Both the position numbers and the translations under genes were made by a program. From positions 1,054,001-1,118,000 of the forward strand of contig NC_027862.1 in assembly GCF_000187245.1 (NCBI RefSeq): a DNA stretch of 64,000 nt. Direction: 5' to 3'. Of the stretch, positions 37,493 to 46,531 are shown in pieces. Source of the stretch: Ogataea parapolymorpha DL-1. Lineage: Eukaryota > Ascomycota > Pichiomycetes > Pichiales > Pichiaceae. Position 1 is the stretch's first letter. Each line of letters opens with the position of its first letter. The notes below the pieces were generated by a model. That model worked only from the letters and a program-made list of their open reading frames with translations, was not told where the DNA came from and did not search any database.

Positions 37493-39445
37493 ATGACAGA
37501 GTTTATAGAGCTTAGTCTGTCACAGACAGGGCCCAGCTCTGTGGATAGAAAGGGCCACAGAAGGTCGAAAAATGGGTGCATGACGTGCAAGATCCGCAAG
37601 AAACGGTGCGACGAACAAAGGCCCAGCTGTGGGGCGTGTATCCGGCTCAAAAAGGAGTGCAAGTACGTGAGCGAGGAGATGACGAAGGAAGAGGTGCAGC
37701 GGCTGCGGCGGGAGTGCAAGATCTTGGAAGCCGAGCGCAAATGTCGCCGTCGCAAGCCGCAACAGCCTAGACCTAAAATAGAGTCTGTGGCCGAGCCCTT
37801 GGGCGGAAACAAAATCGTTTTCAACCCGTTGTCGGTGATGAGCACCGTTTCCGGCCCGCACGCGGCGGCCGTTTCCGTGTGGAACGCATTTGACGACACA
37901 GAACAGCTCGAAGTGAAGCAAAATGACGAGCCGGGTCAATTGGTGAGTGCGCAGTTTAGCCCGTCCTCGTTCGCGGCCAATTTCTCGCCGAATTTCGCCA
38001 AGTTCCTCAACGATCTGCCCCTGGACGAAGGCCGACGGTCGCCTGCTGGTGGTAGCATCACACCGTTGCAGCTGGAGACCCCTCCATCCGTGGCGAGCCC
38101 GCTGTACGCGAGCCCGTCGATCGTGACAAACTCGCCGCTCGCATCGCTGTCCAGCGTCGGCAAGCAGCTGTACGAGTACTACCGCGACAACCTGTGTCAC
38201 GTGGTGTCGGTGGTGCGCAAGAACGAGAACATGTATCTGCGGACGTTTCTGCCCATGGCACACATGGACAAGAGCGTTCTATATGGGATACTGGCCTGGA
38301 GCGCGTTCCATCTGGGCGGCAGCAGGATGGAGCAACAGGGACAGTACTATATCAACCGGGCGATCGAGGTGATTGGCGAGCGGCCGCTGCTGCCGAACGA
38401 GTCGCGCGAAAATTACAGGGCTCTAACAGAGGAGCTGGAGGACGAAGAGCTGGTGACCAAGGAGACGGACGAGTTTGACGACTCTATGGCCATGTCGAAG
38501 CTGAATTTTTCAGACATGATCAATTTGCGGCTGGCTGCGCTGATGATCCTATGCGGGGTGGAAATTTGCAAGGGCGACGTGAGCAAATGGGCCAAGTACC
38601 TGCACTACGGCGCGAGTCTGATCAAGAAAAAGGGCGGAATCCGGTTTTTCAACGGGTGCAAGGATGAACATTTTCTGGTGACCAACTACGCGTACCACGA
38701 CATGATGTCTGCGGCGATTGTGGAAGATCGCCAGCTGCACTTTGCGCTCGAGGAATACGAGGATATGTGGATAGCCTCGAACCGGATCCGGTTTCTGGAC
38801 CCGTTGCACGGGCTATCGTCACCGGTGTTTAAGATACTGGCGGAGATCAACCAGCTGGCGGTGAAAACACGGCAGACGCTAAAACACTATCACGACCACG
38901 AGGTGCCGCTGAGCGAGGACTGCGGAGGCGCGCAAAAACGGCCGCAGCGCATGGCAGAGGTCTACGACAAAATCATGCACGAGTGCTACGCTCTGGACTC
39001 CAAATTGAACGAGGCTTCGCCAAACTATATACTGATGAACGACATGGACCCGTCGGACTTCGAGCTGCAGCTGACCATGTTCGAGGCGTTCCAGCTGGCA
39101 GCCAAGATCCACCTGCGGCAATCGGTGCTGCGCATGAATCCCGGGTCGATGGAAATGCAGTACCTGGTGGACCAATTGACGGCGTCGCTGGACATCCTGG
39201 TGGGGACGCGGCTGGAGGCGTGCATCTGCTTCCCGGTGTTCATAGCCGGGATGAACTGTGTTTACGCGGACCGCGAGCAGATGGAGGCACGCATCGACGA
39301 CGTGGTGAAACGATACCGGTGGAAGAACATTGTGCGGTGTCGGCTGGTGATGAGAGAGGTGTGGAAGGCGAACTCGAACGGGGAGCGGTGGGTCGATTGG
39401 TACGAGATTGTGCGCCGACTGGGCTGGGACTTGAGTTTTGCCTGA
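37493..39445 (+). CDS. Zn2Cys6 transcription factor (Fungal_trans_2 / Uga3-Lys14-Arg81 type)
   Basis: A 650-residue regulator. The binuclear zinc cluster has C29, C32, C39, C46, C49 and C56 in the CX2CX6CX6CX2CX6C pattern (KNGCMTCKIRKKRCDEQRPS). A basic/coiled linker follows. The rest is the fungal-specific effector domain, ending with the characteristic FPVFIAGMNCVYADREQ and VREVW-like segment near residues 580-640. That pattern places it with Uga3, Lys14 and Arg81. The start is the ATG at 37493; the codon before it is TTG. The target pathway is unknown. Confidence 0.85.
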   Translation: MTEFIELSLSQTGPSSVDRKGHRRSKNGCMTCKIRKKRCDEQRPSCGACIRLKKECKYVSEEMTKEEVQRLRRECKILEAERKCRRRKPQQPRPKIESVAEPLGGNKIVFNPLSVMSTVSGPHAAAVSVWNAFDDTEQLEVKQNDEPGQLVSAQFSPSSFAANFSPNFAKFLNDLPLDEGRRSPAGGSITPLQLETPPSVASPLYASPSIVTNSPLASLSSVGKQLYEYYRDNLCHVVSVVRKNENMYLRTFLPMAHMDKSVLYGILAWSAFHLGGSRMEQQGQYYINRAIEVIGERPLLPNESRENYRALTEELEDEELVTKETDEFDDSMAMSKLNFSDMINLRLAALMILCGVEICKGDVSKWAKYLHYGASLIKKKGGIRFFNGCKDEHFLVTNYAYHDMMSAAIVEDRQLHFALEEYEDMWIASNRIRFLDPLHGLSSPVFKILAEINQLAVKTRQTLKHYHDHEVPLSEDCGGAQKRPQRMAEVYDKIMHECYALDSKLNEASPNYILMNDMDPSDFELQLTMFEAFQLAAKIHLRQSVLRMNPGSMEMQYLVDQLTASLDILVGTRLEACICFPVFIAGMNCVYADREQMEARIDDVVKRYRWKNIVRCRLVMREVWKANSNGERWVDWYEIVRRLGWDLSFA

Positions 39446-39455
39446 ATAGAGTAAC

Positions 39456-39992
39456 TCATGCTTTTTGCAGGAGATGGAGTCTATCCCTGATAGAGTCCAT
39501 CACGTAGCGCAGACCCTGGCGAGACTTTTTCAAATTCTCGTCGAATTTCGACTGCGACCACCGTTCGATGCGGTTCTTGATGCCGAGGCCCTGGAACCCA
39601 GACGAAAATGTGACCGTGGTGTTGTTTGTGGTCTGGTTCAGCTCGCGGTCAAAGGTATACTGGTTGTACTCCTGGATCTGGATGATTTTAGTGTGGTCGA
39701 GGTTGCGGGTGTACGTTTGCATTGTCTGGCTGCTTGGGTCGACGACGGTGCGCTCGATGATCCAGGACGTGGAGGTCTTGCCTAGAAACGGCTTGACCCA
39801 CTTGGGCAGCCGGCCGGTCTTCACGATGAGCTTGGTCTGGTGGAGACGGCCTTCGGCGTCGATGTGGCGGTCGATTGTGTCGATGGAGAGCACGTGCGAC
39901 GCGTACGGGTTCGGATAGCGGTTGAAATACGCCAGCGTCGCAGTCTCAAAGGTGTGCGGGAACGTGTGAGAGTTGTGGAAGTAGAGAACCAT
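39456..39992 (-). CDS. UPS1: Mitochondrial phosphatidic acid transfer protein Ups1
   Basis: A 178-residue PRELI/MSF1 domain protein. The segments FFNRYPNPYASHVLSIDT-like (AYFNRYPNPYASHVLSIDTI) and MQTYTRNLDHTKI are near-identical to S. cerevisiae Ups1. With Mdm35 it shuttles phosphatidic acid between mitochondrial membranes for cardiolipin synthesis. The closest alternative is Ups2/3, but the matches favour Ups1. It converges on the Zn2Cys6 gene with 10 bases between stops. Confidence 0.93.
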   Translation of the reverse strand: MVLYFHNSHTFPHTFETATLAYFNRYPNPYASHVLSIDTIDRHIDAEGRLHQTKLIVKTGRLPKWVKPFLGKTSTSWIIERTVVDPSSQTMQTYTRNLDHTKIIQIQEYNQYTFDRELNQTTNNTTVTFSSGFQGLGIKNRIERWSQSKFDENLKKSRQGLRYVMDSIRDRLHLLQKA

Positions 39993-40103
39993 GCGGACGA
40001 ATAAATAAAAATGAATTGAATTAAATTAAATTTTCACACCTCAGGCCAATTACAGGCAGATGAAATATAATGTTTGAGCTTCAAAAACTTTATTATGGCT
40101 TTA

Positions 40104-41162
40104 TTACGATTTCTTTAGCTTGTCCTTCTTTTTGTAGCTGTCGATGTAGAAAGCGGCAAACAGCATCGTCAGCGGGGTCAGGTAGAACACGTTGATAAAG
40201 AGCGCGAGCGCTTCCTCGCTCGTCGAGATGCAGCTGCGGTACGTGCCACTCAGCACGTCCAGGTAGCGCACAAACAGGTGCACCACCGCAAGAGAGCCGC
40301 CAAACACAAACTGGCAGATCTGCAGTGACGTGAGTGTCTGCTTGAAAATGCCACCTAAACGCACCCCGACACATGCCAAGGTGTAATAAAAGTACATGAT
40401 CGAGTGGATGAACGAATTGAACACCACAAAGATCCAGATCGGAGGTGACGCAAATCGCGTGCCGGCCCACATCGACAGGATGGCACCAGAGTGGTGGTAG
40501 CTCTGCAGCAGCGACGCCGGCCTGCCTTTCAAAAGGATGATCACCGTGTCCAAAATCTCGTAGTATTTGGACAGGTAGAACACGTACGAGTAGAAAGCCA
40601 GGCCCTTAATTGAGTCGCCCTGGTTGTACCAGATGCCGTGGTCCACATCGCAGACGCTCTGCCAGAACAGGTCAACCGGAGAAAGCTTGCTGGAAAGCGA
40701 GTAGTAGCGGCCAATCAGGTCTGGGATCAGCTCGTGCGAATAATAGTAGATTGTGGTAGTCATGCCGAGGAAAGTCCACACAGAGTAGACACAGAGCGCC
40801 ACGTTGTGAAGCAGCACAAACAGCTTGAAGTAACGGTGCTTGGCAATGGCATACGGAGCCGACGGAAGGCGTTTTGGAACGGCCTGTCCCGGGTTACTGC
40901 TCTGGTACTGCCGTAGCTGTCTGCGAACAACGATCTTGTTCACCAAATGGACACAAATGAAGTACACAAACGCCACAGTGACGGGGGTTAGATAGTGCAG
41001 CGACGCTGGGTAAAACCTCTCCTTCAGAAAGGCATTGGAAGTCTCCATAGGGAACTCCTTGATTGGGGAGCTGGCGATGCTCGGGAGATGGAACACCTCG
41101 GAATTGGGTAGCCAATTCCACGAAATCAGCTTGTACGGCAGAGTCTGCTCGATAACGTCCAT
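40104..41162 (-). CDS. ELO-family fatty acid elongase (3-ketoacyl-CoA synthase)
   Basis: A 352-residue, seven-helix ER enzyme. The ATG at 41162 (MDVIEQTLPY) is used because the longer frame starts with TTG. Signatures are KYYEILDT (199-206) and the histidine box QSYHH at 220-224. Most yeast Elo proteins read HxxHH; a QxxHH box is seen in some fungal and animal elongases, so chain-length or unsaturation preference may differ. The C-terminus KKKDKLKKS ends in a KxKxx-type ER retrieval signal. Relatives include Elo1-3 and the Ogataea HpELO genes; I cannot choose one. Confidence 0.9.
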   Translation of the reverse strand: MDVIEQTLPYKLISWNWLPNSEVFHLPSIASSPIKEFPMETSNAFLKERFYPASLHYLTPVTVAFVYFICVHLVNKIVVRRQLRQYQSSNPGQAVPKRLPSAPYAIAKHRYFKLFVLLHNVALCVYSVWTFLGMTTTIYYYSHELIPDLIGRYYSLSSKLSPVDLFWQSVCDVDHGIWYNQGDSIKGLAFYSYVFYLSKYYEILDTVIILLKGRPASLLQSYHHSGAILSMWAGTRFASPPIWIFVVFNSFIHSIMYFYYTLACVGVRLGGIFKQTLTSLQICQFVFGGSLAVVHLFVRYLDVLSGTYRSCISTSEEALALFINVFYLTPLTMLFAAFYIDSYKKKDKLKKS

Positions 41163-41858
41163 GGGGAATGTGTGCTGGAGCCGGCAAGAGAGCAAACTAA
41201 AAGTCGAGATCGAGGAAAAGTTTTCTGTCCGAAATTATCCAGAGCTGCTTTTATTTTGTTGAATACTGGCCTTGGTTGGGATTACGTAAGCATGCAAAAA
41301 AGGTTGTGTTGAGTATTCTGTTGACTGGAGGGGGAGTTTCGGTTGAAGGCAAGCGGAGTATCCGGTGGGGCGGTACTACCAGGAACGCCCAGAAAGCGAA
41401 AATTGACATGTACAAAAAAAGAAGCGCAAAGGGAAGTGCAAAACGAAGTGAAAAGAGGGAGCACGTCTCAAGATATATTGGTCTTGTAGGCTGCACGGTG
41501 TTGCCTATGGCCGGGAAGTATACTGCAGGAAGCCGGGGTATGGGGTAACAAGAGGAACGGTGGATTGTCTGCGGCGTATTTGGGATCTGCACATCGTATT
41601 AAACTCAGCCCAATCGGAGCAGTAAGACGCGCAAAAGAAAAGAGGAAACGCCAGCACACGGAAAATTTTCCTATTGTTGCCACCGGAAAAACTTTTTTTC
41701 ATGCTGGTGGGACCAGTTCCCGCGCCCGCCTCTTCCCCCACGAAATCCGCGCGGTGGGAAATGTGGGTTCACTGTGGGCCTACATTTCCTAAAATTCCGG
41801 GATAAGCGTTAAATAAGATGCGTCTTGCCCTCCGTTGTATTTTTTATTTCTTTTCGGT
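41163..41858. other. ELO / MIG1 divergent intergenic region
   Basis: The longest gene-free stretch, about 696 bases. It contains a TTACGTAA palindrome at 41282-41289 and a CCCCAC stretch (about 41736-41741), a possible Mig1-type GTGGGG element with AT flank. Short open frames here begin with non-ATG codons and look like chance. Confidence 0.5.
41282..41289. promoter_or_regulatory. TTACGTAA palindrome upstream of the elongase and MIG1
   Basis: A perfect bZIP octamer, about 120 bases upstream of the elongase start. It is the same octamer as found before COQ9 and in the PDC1/SRC1 promoter. Confidence 0.35.
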
Positions 41859-42537
41859 ATGGAAGAACACAAGAAAGAGAACGACCGGCCTTACAAGTGT
41901 CCGATGTGCGACAAGGCCTTCCACCGGCTAGAGCACCAAACCCGCCACATCAGAACCCATACCGGCGAAAGACCCCACCATTGCACCTTCCCGGGCTGCA
42001 CCAAAAAATTTTCTAGGTCGGATGAGCTGACTCGCCATCTGCGTATACACACCAACCCGACGGTGCGCAAGAGACGCTCGCAGAACAAGAACATGAAAAA
42101 CGGCGTCCAAATGTCCCAGCAACAGCAGCAGCCCCAGATTCTCATGCCCATGGGTTACGATATGATGGGGCAGCCTATTTACCCGCAGCCCGTTCCCATC
42201 TATATCATTCCGCAGGGCACCGCCATCCCGCTGTCCGCGTACCAGAACAACAACGGGTCGCCACAGATCGTGGTTAGTGGGTCGTCGCCAGGCCAGTTCC
42301 AGACCGCACAGAGCACTCCGACGAGTCCTGGGCTTCACCACCCTGGCGAGCTGCGGCCGCTGACCGGGGTCAAGTCGACGCCGTCGCTGCAGTCGTATTT
42401 TGGCAACCACGCAACAGACTTCACGCCGCCGCAGTCGACGCTGTCGTCGCGTACCAGCTCGTCCAACTCGCTGCGCTCGCTGGATTCGTCCTCCTCCACG
42501 CTCGCCTCCGGCACGCCGGCCGCCAAGGGCACAGTGC

Positions 42538-42569
<32 letters not shown>

Positions 42570-43076
42570 TTGCAGCGCATGACGCCGATCCGCATGTCGT
42601 CCTCGGGCTCTGTGCCGCGCGTGTCGTCGATGTTGTCGCGCTCTGTCTCGTCTGCGTCGCTCGCGACGCTCGTCCACGACGACACCCCAGCCAAGAAAAA
42701 ATCGCGGCCAAGTTCCCCCACGCTCCACAGCAACAGCAGCAGCTTCAATTCGGCAGAGTCTATCGACCGCTCTATGGCCATCTTCAACATTACCTCGCCG
42801 TCGGAAACGCCCCTCACAACCCCGATGCACTCGCCCACCCTTAAACCCGCCGCCAGCTCTCAGAACATTCATCTCCCGCCCATCAGCTCCATGGTGCGTG
42901 GCATCGCGGAGCTCGACGAGGAACTGTTCCATAGAAAGCTTCTCAACAGCCCCGAAGAGCGCGCCAAAGACGTCCTCAACAGAGTCCCTGCCCCGCCACG
43001 GCCCGTGCTCTCCAAAGACAACTCCAGCAGTTCGGGCATCCTCACCATCGAGAATCTCGTCAACAAACAGAGATAG
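41859..43076 (+). CDS. MIG1: Mig1-family C2H2 glucose repressor
   Basis: A 405-residue zinc-finger protein starting [13 protein letters not shown] at 41859 (an earlier in-frame codon is TTG). Finger 1 has C14, C17, H30 and H34, finger 2 has C42, C47, H60 and H64, with [17 protein letters not shown] and [15 protein letters not shown] typical of Mig1/CreA. This family represses alternative-carbon genes in glucose by binding GTGGGG/GCGGGG with an AT-rich flank. The rest is Ser/Pro-rich, with a 9-bp repeat giving LSSLSSLSS. Methylotrophic yeasts can have MIG1 and MIG2; I cannot say which this is. It is convergent with SQS1. Confidence 0.85.
42543..42569 (+). repeat. Three 9-bp repeats in MIG1
   Basis: Three perfect copies of ctgtcgtcg coding LSS, in the serine-rich region. 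Confidence 0.85.
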
Positions 43077-43117
43077 TCCTTTAATTCTATATAGATACCT
43101 AAATACACCGTTTCTTG

Positions 43118-44878
43118 CTATTTTTGCGTGTGAGCGCTGCCGATTCCCTGTTTCGTCAGCTTCACTGTCGCCTGGATCGGCTCTATGATACCGCTGTTGG
43201 TCTTGCCCAGCGCACTGCCCTTCTGCCACCCCATCTTCTCCAGCAGCTGCCGCCCCACGTTGTCCGCGCTGATCTCCGGCGCCGTCGCCGCCACCACGTC
43301 GCCCTCGCGCGGCGCCCACTTGCGGCCCTGGCCGTGCTCCTTGCTGCTCTTTTTGCGCTTGTTCTTCAACTCCATGATCTCGTCTTTCGATAGGTGCACG
43401 TCTGTGCGCCGGAAGATCGGCCTCTGTTTCAATATCCGCGCAACCTGCGAGTAGTTCGGCACGCGTTTGTACGTGTGCTTCGTCTTGATAGCCACCAGGT
43501 GTGTTTTTGGCCCGTTTCCCAGACTGCGCGGCTTGAGGTTGTAGCACTCCGCCAGTTTTCGCAGCGTGCGCAGACCGTGCGGGTCCAGCGGTGGCCACTG
43601 CAGCGTCTCGCGGCCCGCGTCGTGGTAGAAAAGATCGTACTCGTGCTTCATGTCGCGCACGTGCACCTCAAATGGGTACTTGGCCAGCAGCTCGCCGGTG
43701 CCGTTCGAGACGCTGCGGGGCTTCTCCTTCGAGCGGTGCCGCTTCGAAAAGCTCTCCAGCAGCGTCTGCCGCAGATCCTCGTCCATATCTTCGTCCAGCA
43801 CTAGCCGTTTCTTGCGGCCCTTGCCGGTCGTCTGCAACGACGCCGTCGGCACCTCCAGCTCAATTGGGTCGTTGATCACACGCGACGAGTAGAACGCCAC
43901 CATCTCGTCGACGCCCGACCCGTCGGAATCGTCGTCGCTCGAGACCGGCTCCAACGGCTGCTCGGGCTCGCGAAGGTGCTCTGTGGCGTACTCAAAAAAT
44001 GCATCCACGCGGTGTTCCGGCAACCCCTGGTCCACCAGCAGGTCAGCAAGGTCTTCCTTGTCGAACCACTGCATTTCGTCGTCCAGAAAAGCGCAGTGGG
44101 CGTAGTACTGCGTGGTAGCCGCGCCGTAGCGGACGTTGTCGATACGCAGGAGATTCACATTAAACGCATAATCGTCGGCATCGTAGCCAAACGGCAGGGG
44201 GCCCTCACGAGAGGATACATCTGAAGCGCTGGCGTCCGACTCGATGAATGAGCCCTCGTCGTTGTCGATGTTGTATAATTCTTCCCCCTCGTCGTCGGAC
44301 TCGGGCAGCTCTCCGTGGGTCTCATGTGGGGGTATGTGGGGGTAATGGGGGTCATGGGGAATGTTTTGGTAATTTTCATTGTCTAACTCCTGCTCTTGTT
44401 CACTCTCATCTAGTTCTCCCAGCTCTGCTGGCTCCTCCTCCTCTAATTGTCCCTCTGATTCTTCTCCTAATTTTTCTCCCTCCTTCTCTCCCTCTTCTTC
44501 CTCTTCTTCACTTCCTTCTATCAGTTCCTCTCCCTCTTCTTCTGTCTCCTCTGTCTCCTCTGTCTCTCCCTCCAGGTGCATTCCTCGCACCCCCTTCAGC
44601 AACTGGCGCGGGTCATACACCTCGCACGCCTTCACAAATTCCATCGGCAGCTTGCGCAGCGGCCGTTTCAGCGTCTCCTCGCGGTGGCGGCCCGTGAACT
44701 CGACTTCCCTAACCATGTGGCCGGCCTGCAGATCCATCAGCTCGATGAACTCGCCGTGCGAACGGCCCCTGCGCACCACAGGCGCCGGCCTGGTGCCCTG
44801 ACGGGTGCCCTGGCGCCCACCGCGGCCGCCGCGGCCTCTCCTCGCGCTGCGTTGCGCCCGGTGTCCTTTCTTTGCCAT
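43118..44878 (-). CDS. SQS1: G-patch/R3H protein Sqs1 (Prp43 activator)
   Basis: A 586-residue protein with an arginine/glycine-rich start (MAKKGHRAQRSARRGRGG; the frame upstream begins with TTG). A very acidic, low-complexity stretch of Glu runs from about residues 100 to 200. An R3H-like segment lies in the C-terminal half (LRTLRKLAECYNLKPRSLGN). The extreme C-terminus is a G-patch: LLEKMGWQKGSALGKTNSGI. Sqs1/Pfa1 stimulates the helicase Prp43 in ribosome biogenesis and spliceosome disassembly. It diverges from ATG4 over 75 bases. Confidence 0.88.
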   Translation of the reverse strand: MAKKGHRAQRSARRGRGGRGGRQGTRQGTRPAPVVRRGRSHGEFIELMDLQAGHMVREVEFTGRHREETLKRPLRKLPMEFVKACEVYDPRQLLKGVRGMHLEGETEETEETEEEGEELIEGSEEEEEEGEKEGEKLGEESEGQLEEEEPAELGELDESEQEQELDNENYQNIPHDPHYPHIPPHETHGELPESDDEGEELYNIDNDEGSFIESDASASDVSSREGPLPFGYDADDYAFNVNLLRIDNVRYGAATTQYYAHCAFLDDEMQWFDKEDLADLLVDQGLPEHRVDAFFEYATEHLREPEQPLEPVSSDDDSDGSGVDEMVAFYSSRVINDPIELEVPTASLQTTGKGRKKRLVLDEDMDEDLRQTLLESFSKRHRSKEKPRSVSNGTGELLAKYPFEVHVRDMKHEYDLFYHDAGRETLQWPPLDPHGLRTLRKLAECYNLKPRSLGNGPKTHLVAIKTKHTYKRVPNYSQVARILKQRPIFRRTDVHLSKDEIMELKNKRKKSSKEHGQGRKWAPREGDVVAATAPEISADNVGRQLLEKMGWQKGSALGKTNSGIIEPIQATVKLTKQGIGSAHTQK

Positions 44879-44953
44879 ACTGTCAAGTATTTTTCGTGAC
44901 AAAAAGCAAGGGCAAAGAAGGAAATATTTCTTTGTCTATGCTTTTCCTTTTAT

Positions 44954-46483
44954 ATGGCATCCCATAGCTTGAACACCCTTCACACTGTGTTTGAATACAT
45001 TTGGGATCGCGAGCTGCCCAATGACGACTTCACAAACACGCTCACCGTCCTGGGCAGGACATACGCGCCGGGCCCACCCCCGCATCAGGAGAGGACCCCG
45101 GACCTGAGGACGCTTTTTCACAAGTTCAAGCAGGACCAGGCCGCCGAGACAGAGGCCAGCTGGCCGCGCGAGTTTCTCGGCGATGTGCATTCGAGAATAT
45201 GGCTTACGTATCGGTCGGGATTCCCGCTCATCAGACGTGCAGAGGACGGGCCGAGCCCCCTCAGTTTTGGCTCGCTCATTAGGGGCACTGTTGATCTCGC
45301 CACGGTGACCAAAGGGTTCACCACAGACGCAGGCTGGGGGTGCATGATTCGCACGTCGCAGTCGCTGCTGGCGAACGGCCTGCTCCAGCTGCGACTCGGC
45401 AGAGGGTGGAGATACGATCAGACCCGCGAGTGCGCTAAACACGCCGAGATCGTGTCGTGGTTCGTCGATATCCCCACGGCGCCGTTCTCGATCCACAACT
45501 TTGTCGAGCAGGGCGCCAATTGCGCAGGGAAAAAGCCCGGCGAGTGGTTTGGGCCTTCTGCTGCCGCGCGCAGCATCCAGGTGTTGTGCGAGGCCAATTA
45601 CGATAAAATAGGGCTCAAGGTGTACTTTACCGCGAGTGGAGATATCTACGAGGACGAGCTGTTTGAGCTGGCGCAGGAGGGCGCCGAATTGCGGCCGGTG
45701 TTGATCCTTGCTGGGATTCGACTTGGAGTGAAAAACGTGAACCCGCTGTACTGGGACTTCCTCAAGAAAACGCTCAGCTGGCCGCAGTCGGTGGGCATCG
45801 CAGGCGGTAGGCCGTCTTCGTCGCACTACTTCTTTGGGTTCCAGGGTGACTACCTTTTCTACCTGGACCCACACGTTCCGCAAAAAGCACTGTTAATAGC
45901 ATCCGAGGCCCCCCACGAGAGCCCCGACCCGAACCACTACGTGGAGGTGGAGTCCGGGCTGGACCTGGACTCGGTCCACACAAACAAGATCCGCAAGCTG
46001 CATTTGGACCAGATGGACCCTTCGATGCTGGTGGGGCTGCTGGTGGAGAACCGAGCTAGCTACGACGCGCTCAAACACAACATCAACGCGCACGACCAGG
46101 GGTCGCGATTTCTCAACGTGTACGACTCGCGGCCCGTGCTTGCGGCCAAGAGCTCTGGCGGGCTCGAGGAGAGCGAGTTTGTGGACCTTGGCGTTCTGTC
46201 GATGAACGAGTACGACGCGATTGACGACTGCGACGCGGGTGCGTGCAATGCGCTGCTGCGCAAGGAGCGTGCGTTTTCGCATCCTGTGCTGGTGGCCATG
46301 GACCCTGAGGAGCCCGAGGAGATCGATGCGTCGATCCATTTCGACAAAGACGCCTCGATTCTCGAAAAGGACCCGGACCGAGCGAACGAGACGTTTGAGG
46401 AGATCCACGTTTCTGAGACTGAGAGCCGGTTCGAGCCGGACGAGCCCGTCGTTGTTAGCCACGACTCTGCCGCAGTTATGTAA
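44954..46483 (+). CDS. ATG4: Autophagy cysteine protease Atg4
   Basis: A 509-residue peptidase that trims Atg8 and later delipidates it. The catalytic triad is C130 (TTDAGWGCMIRTSQ) with D305 and H307 (YLDPHV). The protease core ends near residue 330. A long acidic tail of about 180 residues carries FVDL at 409-412 preceded by EESE, a good candidate Atg8-interacting motif. S. cerevisiae Atg4 is 494 aa and also has a long tail. It is divergent from SQS1. Confidence 0.96.
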   Translation: MASHSLNTLHTVFEYIWDRELPNDDFTNTLTVLGRTYAPGPPPHQERTPDLRTLFHKFKQDQAAETEASWPREFLGDVHSRIWLTYRSGFPLIRRAEDGPSPLSFGSLIRGTVDLATVTKGFTTDAGWGCMIRTSQSLLANGLLQLRLGRGWRYDQTRECAKHAEIVSWFVDIPTAPFSIHNFVEQGANCAGKKPGEWFGPSAAARSIQVLCEANYDKIGLKVYFTASGDIYEDELFELAQEGAELRPVLILAGIRLGVKNVNPLYWDFLKKTLSWPQSVGIAGGRPSSSHYFFGFQGDYLFYLDPHVPQKALLIASEAPHESPDPNHYVEVESGLDLDSVHTNKIRKLHLDQMDPSMLVGLLVENRASYDALKHNINAHDQGSRFLNVYDSRPVLAAKSSGGLEESEFVDLGVLSMNEYDAIDDCDAGACNALLRKERAFSHPVLVAMDPEEPEEIDASIHFDKDASILEKDPDRANETFEEIHVSETESRFEPDEPVVVSHDSAAVM

Positions 46484-46531
46484 ATTAAAATATTTTTTTC
46501 ATCTCTGGCTGTGCTACAAATAATACGCGTA

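Noticed and set aside
41928..43598. 556-codon open frame antisense to MIG1 and SQS1
   Set aside because: It arises from GC-rich codon bias opposite real genes, spans two of them, and has a compositionally odd product.
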